Positions 1 to 5,225 of a stretch of 5,225 bases of DNA are shown here, piece after piece. The notes beneath the pieces are model-generated. The model saw only the letters and a list, made by a program, of their open reading frames with translations, did not search any database and was not told the origin of the DNA. Both the position numbers and the translations under genes were made by a program. This DNA comes from Marinosulfonomonas sp. (GTDB taxonomy: Bacteria; Pseudomonadota; Alphaproteobacteria; Rhodobacterales; Rhodobacteraceae), in the NCBI GenBank assembly GCA_019090845.1, contig JAHRVD010000005.1:1-5225 (forward strand), in the 5' to 3' direction. Each line of letters begins with the position of its first letter. The stretch's first letter is position 1.

Positions 1-744
1 CCCTCATTTGATTGGGCGTTGGTCCCGGTGACAAAGTTCGGCGCAATGGTCAGCAACTTTCAGTCATATTCCAGAATATACGAACAAAATCAAGAGCTTC
101 GCAGCGAACTTCGGCAGATGAAGGCCTGGAAAGAAGCCGCTCTTCAACTGGAACAGAAGAACGCAAAACTGCTGGATCTGAACAATGTCCGGCTTGACCC
201 CAAGCTGACCTTCGTGACGGGTCTTGTTCTGGCCGACAGCGGCTCGCCTTTTCGACAATCGGTCATTTTGAATATTGGCGAGCGGGACGGCATCGTTGAT
301 GGCTGGGCCACAACCGACGGCTTGGGGTTGGTTGGGCGGATTTCAGGTGTCGGTAAAAATACATCACGGGTGATTTTACTAACCGATTCCAACAGCCGGA
401 TTCCGGTGACGATTCAACCCTCGGGGCAGCAAGCTCTGTTGGTTGGCGACAACACCGCCAGACCGCCCGTCGAATTTCTGGAAAGCCCGGAACTGATACG
501 TCCCGGCGACCGAGTAGTTTCATCTGGCGATGGCGGAGTTTTTCCGCCCGGCCTACTGGTTGGGCAAGTCGCCCTTGGCCCGGACCAGCGTCTGCGAGTG
601 CGCCTGTCGGCAGATTACGAACGGCTGGAATTTCTGCGTGTGCTGCGCAGCCATTCAACCGAACGCATTACCGACCCCGGTGGCTTACTGGTCCCCGAAA
701 CATCCGAGCCCGCACAAAATGTTGCCGAAGCTGGCGATGGTTGA
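1..744 (+). CDS. mreC: Rod shape-determining protein MreC, 5'-truncated by the window edge
   Basis: MreC is a bitopic inner-membrane protein whose periplasmic part scaffolds the elongasome and activates the PBP2-RodA synthase pair. The frame is open from the first base, so the true start lies upstream. The TTG at 19 is an internal leucine codon, not a start. 247 residues are visible; family members are usually near 300, so the cytoplasmic tail and the membrane helix are missing. Local residues about 20-60 form an alpha-helical, heptad-like coiled coil rich in Glu, Gln, Leu and Lys (SRIYEQNQELRSELRQMK and onward). The beta-rich MreC domain follows at about 66-218, with the family-typical stretches ADSGSPFRQSVILN, DGLGLVGRIS and RPGDRVVSSGDGGVFPPGLL. 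The last 29 residues are a Gly/Pro/Glu-rich tail, probably disordered. The TGA stop at 742 overlaps mreD by 8 bp. Identity is very secure. Confidence 0.96.
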   Translation, partial: PSFDWALVPVTKFGAMVSNFQSYSRIYEQNQELRSELRQMKAWKEAALQLEQKNAKLLDLNNVRLDPKLTFVTGLVLADSGSPFRQSVILNIGERDGIVDGWATTDGLGLVGRISGVGKNTSRVILLTDSNSRIPVTIQPSGQQALLVGDNTARPPVEFLESPELIRPGDRVVSSGDGGVFPPGLLVGQVALGPDQRLRVRLSADYERLEFLRVLRSHSTERITDPGGLLVPETSEPAQNVAEAGDG

Positions 745-1276
745 TTCGGTCACCTCTCAGCGCTGGGCATACTGGACGCTGCTTTGCGCAATTGCCGCAT
801 TCCTGTTGTTTGCCAAACTGGTTCCGCTTGACCTGTCGGCAGGCAGATGGCCCGGCCCCGACTGGATTGTTGCGATTTCTTTCGCATGGGTGCTGCGGCG
901 GCGTGACTATGTGCCGACCCTGTTGCTGGCCATTATTCTGTTGGTTTTTGACTTGCTGTTGATGCGCCCGCCCGGACTATGGGCAGCGCTGGCACTTATC
1001 GGCTTGGAATTCCTGAGGTCACGTTCGACCCTGTCACGCGACCTGCCGTTTTTGTTTGAATGGGCCCTTGTCAGTGTTGTCATGGCTGCAATGACCCTGG
1101 CCAACCGTCTGATACTGGCAATCTTTGTGGTGGGCCAACCCGGGTTGGGAAAAGACTTGTTATTGCTATCGGCAACGGTCCTTGTTTACCCTTTGGTCGT
1201 CGTGATTTCTGCCCGAGTGTTGGGCGTTCGAAAAGTCGCGCCAGGCGAAGTCGATCAACTTGGGCATCGGTTATGA
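737..1276 (+). CDS. mreD: Rod shape-determining protein MreD
   Basis: MreD is a small integral membrane protein that works with MreC in the elongasome; its molecular activity is not well defined. From ATG 737 it is 179 residues, normal for the family (about 160-180). Hydrophobic segments lie near residues 11-31, 42-53, 58-76, 80-92, 105-131 and 139-163, fitting a multi-pass topology. Family-like stretches are PDWIVAISFAWVLRRRDYVP, LLMRPPGLWAAL and VMAAMTLANRL. The last sits in the longest helix pair, before the C-terminal GVRKVAPGEVDQLGHRL. I chose ATG 737 because MVD... matches the N-terminus I recall for related MreD proteins and a weak GAAG lies 7 bases upstream (727-730). An in-frame ATG at 719 would add six residues (MLPKLA) and cannot be excluded. 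The start overlaps mreC by 8 bp and the stop overlaps mrdA by 4 bp. Confidence 0.93.
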   Translation: MVDSVTSQRWAYWTLLCAIAAFLLFAKLVPLDLSAGRWPGPDWIVAISFAWVLRRRDYVPTLLLAIILLVFDLLLMRPPGLWAALALIGLEFLRSRSTLSRDLPFLFEWALVSVVMAAMTLANRLILAIFVVGQPGLGKDLLLLSATVLVYPLVVVISARVLGVRKVAPGEVDQLGHRL

Positions 1277-3216
1277 AAAGAACACCAAGAGACAGCGATG
1301 AAAGCGTGCGGCGAATATCTCGCCGGGCGATGTTTCTGGGCGGAACACAGCTGGCATTTATGGGTGTTCTGGGCCTGCGCATGCGGTTCATGCAGGTCGA
1401 TCAGGCCGACCAGTTCCGAATGCTTGCAGAAGAAAACCGCATTAACATTCGGCTGATCCCACCCAATCGGGGTTTGATATTTGATCGCAACGGCGAAGTT
1501 ATTGCCGAAAATGAGCAAAACTACCGCATCGTGGTGGTGCGCGAGGATGCTGGCGATGTTGACGCAACGATCGCGCGGCTGGCGCAACTGATCGAGCTTG
1601 ACGCCGACGAATTGGAACGTGCCACAAAAGAACTGAAACGCCGCAGCCCCTTTGTGCCTGTTACTGTTGCCGACCGTTTGGCCTGGAAAGATCTGACGGT
1701 CGTGGCGGTAAACGCGCCAGCCCTGCCCGGTGTCACACCAGAAGTTGGCTTGTCACGGCACTATCCATTGGGTTCGGATTTTTCACATGTGGTGGGTTAT
1801 GTCGGGCCGGTCAGCGACTATGACTTGAGCAAGCTGAAAAACCCCGACCCGCTGCTGCAGATACCTAAATTTCAAATTGGCAAAATCGGGATAGAAACAA
1901 AACTTGAAACCAACCTGCGTGGGCGGGCCGGAACATCGCGGATCGAGGTCAATTCCGCAGGGCGCGTGATGCGTGAACTTGAGCGCCAGGACGGAATTGC
2001 CGGGCAAGATCTGCAACTGAGCGTTGACGCCATGTTACAGAACTTTGTTCAGGCACGAATGGAAGGTGTCAGCGGCGCGGCCGTGGTTATGGATACACAT
2101 AACGGCGACTTGCTGGCTATCGGCTCGTCGCCATCATTTGATCCCAACAAATTTGTGCGCGGCATTTCGGTTCCCGATTATCGCGAATTGACCGAGAATA
2201 CGTTTCGCCCGCTCGCAGATAAATCCGTTCAGGGCACTTATCCGCCCGGCTCGACGTTCAAAATGGTAACAGCACTTGCCGCGCTGGAAGCCGGCGTGAT
2301 TTCAACAGACGAAACTGTCTATTGCGGTGGCTACAAACAGCTTGGCAATCGCCGGTTTCATTGCTGGCGGCGCGGTGGCCACGGGCATGTGAATTTGCAA
2401 AAAGGTATTTTTCAATCCTGCGACGTCTATTTCTATGAAATCGCGGAACGCGTCGGGATCGAAAAAATTTCAGAAATGGCGCGCAAACTTGGCCTTGGCA
2501 CCCGCCATGATCTGCCGATGTCCGCAATTGCTGAAGGGTTGACGCCCACCAAAGCCTGGAAGCGGGCCAATCGCGATATTGGCTGGCTGGTCGGGGACAC
2601 GCTGAATTCGGGCATTGGGCAGGGGTTTGTTCTGGCATCCCCCCTGCAACTGGCCGTGATGGCCGGGCGCATTGCCTCGGGGCGCAACGTCTTGCCACGG
2701 CTGATCAAAACAGTGAATGGCGTTGAGACCGAAATCAAAGGCGGCGAGCCGCTGGATATTAACCCAAACAACCTGCGGGCCGTGCGCAAAGCGATGGCCT
2801 CGGTATCCAACTATCAGCGCGGCACTGCCTATCGGTCGCGCATCGTGGCAGACGGATACCAGATGGCCGGCAAAACCGGGACCAGTCAGGTGCGCAACAT
2901 TACCGCCGCCGAGCGTGCGCGAGGCGTGACACGCAACCGGGATTTACCGTGGGAGCGGCGCGATCACGCGTTGTTTGTGGCATTTGCCCCCGTCAGTGCA
3001 CCGCGCATTTCCTGCTGTGTCGTTGTTGAACATGGCGGCGGCGGATCGACTGCAGCCGCGCCAATTGCGCGCGACATCGTTTTGCAGGCGCAGTTTGGCG
3101 GATTGCCCCCACTCAGTGCCTACCCCCGCAGCCAACGTGGGACGATCCAGTCGATGCGAGAAAATTTGAACCTGCGTGAATTTTCGCTGCCCCGGGACGG
3201 GCGCATTCGCACATGA
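1273..3216 (+). CDS. mrdA: Penicillin-binding protein 2, elongasome peptidoglycan DD-transpeptidase
   Basis: A class B PBP that cross-links peptide stems in new lateral wall, working as a complex with RodA and activated by MreC. The protein is 647 residues, usual for PBP2. A basic cytoplasmic N-terminus (RRISRR, 13-18) precedes one membrane anchor at about 20-37. The pedestal/dimerisation domain begins with PPNRGLIFDRNGEVIAEN (63-80) and runs to about 236; the transpeptidase domain spans about 266-608. Catalytic motifs are complete: SxxK as STFK (327-330, nucleophile S327), the SxN position as SCD (382-384, as is common in PBP2) and KTGT (534-537). Cys351, Cys364, His370 and Cys383 match the spacing of a zinc site described in other PBP2 enzymes. 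A 39-residue tail follows. ATG 1273 is chosen because it gives the normal N-terminus and an ATGA overlap with mreD; upstream in-frame codons back to 1060 lie inside mreD. No strong Shine-Dalgarno is visible, so translation is probably coupled to mreD. Confidence 0.97.
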   Translation: MKRTPRDSDESVRRISRRAMFLGGTQLAFMGVLGLRMRFMQVDQADQFRMLAEENRINIRLIPPNRGLIFDRNGEVIAENEQNYRIVVVREDAGDVDATIARLAQLIELDADELERATKELKRRSPFVPVTVADRLAWKDLTVVAVNAPALPGVTPEVGLSRHYPLGSDFSHVVGYVGPVSDYDLSKLKNPDPLLQIPKFQIGKIGIETKLETNLRGRAGTSRIEVNSAGRVMRELERQDGIAGQDLQLSVDAMLQNFVQARMEGVSGAAVVMDTHNGDLLAIGSSPSFDPNKFVRGISVPDYRELTENTFRPLADKSVQGTYPPGSTFKMVTALAALEAGVISTDETVYCGGYKQLGNRRFHCWRRGGHGHVNLQKGIFQSCDVYFYEIAERVGIEKISEMARKLGLGTRHDLPMSAIAEGLTPTKAWKRANRDIGWLVGDTLNSGIGQGFVLASPLQLAVMAGRIASGRNVLPRLIKTVNGVETEIKGGEPLDINPNNLRAVRKAMASVSNYQRGTAYRSRIVADGYQMAGKTGTSQVRNITAAERARGVTRNRDLPWERRDHALFVAFAPVSAPRISCCVVVEHGGGGSTAAAPIARDIVLQAQFGGLPPLSAYPRSQRGTIQSMRENLNLREFSLPRDGRIRT

Positions 3217-4361
3217 GTTATCTTGAATACAGGGTTCAGACTGTCCCCAGCGGTTTTCGCAAAATTTTGCACCTAAACTGGGCGCTGATCGTGCTGTTGG
3301 TGGCTGTGTCCTGCTTTGGCTTCCTGATGCTCTATTCGGTCGCAGGCGGATCAATGTCGCCCTGGGCCGAGCCGCAGATGAAGCGGTTTGTTTTAGGGAT
3401 GTTTGTGATGCTTGCCATCGCAATGGTTCCTATCTGGTTTTGGCGCAACATGGCGGGAATGGCCTATGGCGCGACATTGCTGCTGTTATTGGCGGTTGAA
3501 TTCTTCGGAGTGACCGGAATGGGTGCCCAACGATGGATTGATCTGGGTTTCATGCGCTTGCAACCTTCTGAAGTCGCAAAAATATCCCTGGTTCTGGTCC
3601 TTGCTGCCTATTACGACTGGCTGGACCTCGACAAGGTGTCGCGCCCGCAATGGGTCCTGCCGCCCGTGGTTTTGATTCTGGTTCCAACATTTCTGGTGCT
3701 GAAACAACCAGATCTGGGCACGGCAATTCTAATGACAGCCGGTGGCGGGATCATGATGTTTCTGGCGGGGGTTCACTGGCTGTATTTCGCGGCTGTAATC
3801 GCCGTGGGTATCGCCGCGGTCTATGCGGTATTTGTAACCCGCGGCACCGAATGGCAGTTAATCAATGACTATCAGTATCGCCGGATCGACACGTTTCTGG
3901 ACCCCGCAAATGACCCCCTTGGGGCGGGCTATCACATCACCCAGTCCAAAATTGCCCTTGGATCTGGCGGCTGGACCGGGCGGGGCTTTATGCAAGGCAC
4001 GCAGAGCCGTTTGAACTTCCTGCCTGAAAAACACACCGATTTCATTTTCACGACGCTGGCCGAGGAATTTGGTTTTGTCGGGGGGATTTCACTGTTGGCA
4101 CTTTATGCGATGATCATTTTCTTTTGTGTCGTATCTGCAATGTCAAACAAAGATCGCTTCGGCTCACTTGTTACGCTTGGCGTCGCCGCGGCGTTCTTTT
4201 TGTTCTTCGCTGTGAACATGTCGATGGTCATGGGGCTTGCACCTGTGGTCGGTGTGCCACTGCCGCTGGTGTCCTATGGTGGATCGGCGATGCTGGTTCT
4301 GCTCGCAGCATTTGGTCTGGTCCAAAGCGCCCATGTTCACCGCCCAAGGAGCAAAAGATGA
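3213..4361 (+). CDS. rodA: RodA, SEDS-family peptidoglycan glycosyltransferase
   Basis: RodA polymerises lipid II into glycan strands at the periplasmic face of the inner membrane, paired with PBP2. It is 382 residues, in the family range (about 370-415). About ten hydrophobic helices are visible, near residues 22-44, 57-74, 81-99, 120-135, 147-164, 168-186, 189-207, 283-307, 318-340 and 350-372. SEDS signatures include GAQRWIDLGFMRLQPSEVAK (104-123), KQPDLGTA (164-171) and the large extracellular loop YQYRRIDTFLDPANDPLGAGYH continuing to LPEKHTDFIFTTLAEEFGF. Asp276 in that loop (codon 4038-4040) aligns with the catalytic aspartate known in E. coli RodA (D262). The C-terminal family signature is GLAPVVGVPLPLVSYGGSAML (341-361), read as consecutive blocks around Pro349, Pro351 and SYGGS. 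ATG 3213 shares ATGA with the mrdA stop, so the two partner enzymes are probably made by coupled translation. No clear Shine-Dalgarno precedes it. Separation from the paralogue FtsW rests on the PBP2 neighbour and the N-terminus. Confidence 0.97.
   Translation: MSYLEYRVQTVPSGFRKILHLNWALIVLLVAVSCFGFLMLYSVAGGSMSPWAEPQMKRFVLGMFVMLAIAMVPIWFWRNMAGMAYGATLLLLLAVEFFGVTGMGAQRWIDLGFMRLQPSEVAKISLVLVLAAYYDWLDLDKVSRPQWVLPPVVLILVPTFLVLKQPDLGTAILMTAGGGIMMFLAGVHWLYFAAVIAVGIAAVYAVFVTRGTEWQLINDYQYRRIDTFLDPANDPLGAGYHITQSKIALGSGGWTGRGFMQGTQSRLNFLPEKHTDFIFTTLAEEFGFVGGISLLALYAMIIFFCVVSAMSNKDRFGSLVTLGVAAAFFLFFAVNMSMVMGLAPVVGVPLPLVSYGGSAMLVLLAAFGLVQSAHVHRPRSKR
4346..4351 (+). promoter_or_regulatory. Strong Shine-Dalgarno (AAGGAG) for the 2-hydroxyacid dehydrogenase gene
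   Basis: AAGGAG lies inside the last codons of rodA, six bases before the ATG at 4358. Spacing and match to the anti-Shine-Dalgarno are near ideal. It fixes the start of the downstream gene and is the only strong ribosome-binding site at any junction in the window. Confidence 0.85.
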
Positions 4362-5225
4362 CGCTGAATGTGCTGTTCTCAGCGCGTCCGGAAAAATGGG
4401 AAGAGTATCAGACAGTCCTGAACTCTGCCTGCCAAACGGCTGGTCTGGCGGTCAATCTGCAACCGGAATTGGACCCGGCGCTGGTGGACTATATCGTTTT
4501 TGCCCCCAATGGCCCGGTTTCTGATTTTAGCCAGTTCCCAAAGCTCAAAGCCACGCTTGGCCTTTGGGCCGGGGTTGAAGCCATTGTCACCAATCCAACC
4601 CTGAAAACCCCGCTAACCCGTATGGTTGACAGCGGCCTGAGCGAAGGAATGGCAGAATGGGTCACGGGCCATGTTTTGCGCCATCACTTGGGAATGGATG
4701 CACATATTTGCAATCAAAACCGGACATGGCAGCCCGTGGTCCCGCCACTTGCGCGCAACCGTTCAGTCGGGCTGCTTGGGCTTGGGCAACTGGGTACCGC
4801 CTGCGCGCGCGCCCTTGCCGGACTGAATTTTCCGGTCATGGCATGGTCGCGACGTCCCCAAACCCTTGACGGTATTGAAACACATCACGGCAGCGCCGGG
4901 CTGGCGCGGGTTCTGGCGCAGGCGGAAATCCTAGTCCTGTTGTTGCCACTAACATCCGCCACAGAAAACATTCTGAATGTCGAAAACCTAAGCCTGATGC
5001 CCAAAGGTGCTGTCGTCATCAACCCCGGCCGAGGGCAATTAATCGACGATGACGCGCTGCTTGGCGCACTGAATTGCGGTCAGATTTCCCATGCAACGCT
5101 GGATGTCTTTCGTCAGGAACCGTTGCCTGCAGATCACCCCTTTTGGGCCCATCCCAGCGTCACAGTCACCCCTCATGTGGCATCAGAAACCCGGCCCGAG
5201 ACCGCATCACAGGTCATCGCCGAAA
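4358..5225 (+). CDS. GhrA-like glyoxylate/hydroxypyruvate reductase (D-2-hydroxyacid dehydrogenase family), 3'-truncated
   Basis: A cytoplasmic NAD(P)H-dependent reductase expected to reduce 2-oxoacids such as glyoxylate or hydroxypyruvate to 2-hydroxyacids. The frame runs from ATG 4358 off the window end: 289 residues are visible of roughly 310 usual for GhrA, so about 20 C-terminal residues are missing. The N-terminal substrate-binding half includes PKLKATLGLWAGVEAIV (61-77). The Rossmann motif is GLGQLG (141-146). WSRRP (163-167) ends the second strand; its basic residues and lack of an acidic one suggest NADPH preference (inference). The catalytic set is complete: Arg225 in NPGRGQLID, Glu254 in FRQEPLP and His273 in TPHVAS. 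DADH-like ends such as PADHPFWAHPSVTVTPH also fit GhrA. The gene overlaps rodA by ATGA and has a strong Shine-Dalgarno, so it is very likely in the same transcript. The exact substrate cannot be read from sequence, so no symbol is assigned. Confidence 0.93.
   Translation, partial: MTLNVLFSARPEKWEEYQTVLNSACQTAGLAVNLQPELDPALVDYIVFAPNGPVSDFSQFPKLKATLGLWAGVEAIVTNPTLKTPLTRMVDSGLSEGMAEWVTGHVLRHHLGMDAHICNQNRTWQPVVPPLARNRSVGLLGLGQLGTACARALAGLNFPVMAWSRRPQTLDGIETHHGSAGLARVLAQAEILVLLLPLTSATENILNVENLSLMPKGAVVINPGRGQLIDDDALLGALNCGQISHATLDVFRQEPLPADHPFWAHPSVTVTPHVASETRPETASQVIAE

Noticed and set aside
263..658. 131-residue minus-strand open frame opposite mreC
   Set aside because: No recognisable domain and fully covered by the MreC beta domain on the plus strand.
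1060..1272. A longer PBP2 with 71 extra N-terminal residues
   Set aside because: The extra part overlaps mreD in another frame, is Gly/Pro/Cys/Arg-rich and unlike any PBP2 N-terminus, while ATG 1273 gives the normal basic tail plus membrane anchor.
1309..1345. Twin-arginine (Tat) signal in PBP2 (ISRRAMFLGG)
   Set aside because: SRR followed by Phe-Leu resembles a Tat motif, but the spacing is off by one, there is no cleavage site, and the segment is the usual positively charged flank of a PBP2 signal anchor inserted by the Sec route.
2258..2698. 146-residue minus-strand open frame opposite the PBP2 transpeptidase domain
   Set aside because: The translation is Arg/Ser/Cys-rich with no fold or motif, and the opposite strand carries the PBP2 catalytic region.
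2944..3423. 159-residue open frame on the minus strand across the mrdA/rodA junction
   Set aside because: It lies entirely opposite two well-supported genes, its translation is Ser/Arg/Pro-rich with no recognisable domain, and it has the look of a GC-rich antisense shadow.
4237..4524. 95-residue plus-strand open frame across the rodA/reductase junction
   Set aside because: It is out of frame with both genes, is Cys/Trp/Gly-rich, and both real genes have intact family motifs over the same bases.
4657..4869. 70-residue plus-strand open frame inside the reductase
   Set aside because: Out of frame with the reductase across its Rossmann motif and no recognisable domain.
1..5225. A hidden mobile element, phage, defence or CRISPR system
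   Set aside because: I saw no repeats, transposase or integrase motifs, or gaps between genes; the whole window is occupied by a conserved core operon with uniform-looking composition.

Overview
The window is one continuous forward-strand operon segment that encodes part of the rod-shape (elongasome) peptidoglycan machinery of an alphaproteobacterium. The order is mreC (5' end cut off), mreD, mrdA (PBP2), rodA and a GhrA-type 2-hydroxyacid dehydrogenase (3' end cut off). The proteins resemble Rhodobacterales/Roseobacter homologues as I recall them. Examples are the RodA N-terminus MSYLEYRVQTVP, the PBP2 stretch QLGNRRFHCWRRGGHG and the MreC stretch YERLEFLRVLR. The order assignment is recall without a search; the gene identities rest on motifs visible in the sequence.

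Layout: positions 1-744 hold the C-terminal 247 residues of MreC (periplasmic coiled coil, beta domain, short tail). MreD (737-1276) is a small multi-pass membrane protein. PBP2/MrdA (1273-3216) is the class B transpeptidase, with SxxK, SxN-type and KTG motifs all present. RodA (3213-4361) is the SEDS glycosyltransferase and keeps its catalytic aspartate. From 4358 to the window end runs a GhrA-like reductase with a Rossmann motif and the Arg/Glu/His catalytic set. There is no intergenic DNA. Every gene overlaps the next, by 8 bp at mreC/mreD and by a 4-bp ATGA at each of the other three junctions. I see no promoter, terminator, RNA gene, repeat or mobile element.

How they work together: MreC and MreD are the membrane and periplasmic scaffold linking cytoplasmic MreB filaments to the synthases. 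RodA polymerises lipid II into glycan strands and PBP2 cross-links them. mreB is expected just upstream of the window. The last gene is metabolic, reducing 2-oxoacids such as glyoxylate or hydroxypyruvate, and has no obvious wall role. Its ATGA overlap with rodA and its strong Shine-Dalgarno make it the one unexpected partner.

I found no undescribed system here. The points most worth a second look are the reductase tied to the elongasome operon, a Cys/Cys/His/Cys version of the PBP2 zinc site, and a changed substrate-loop motif in the reductase.
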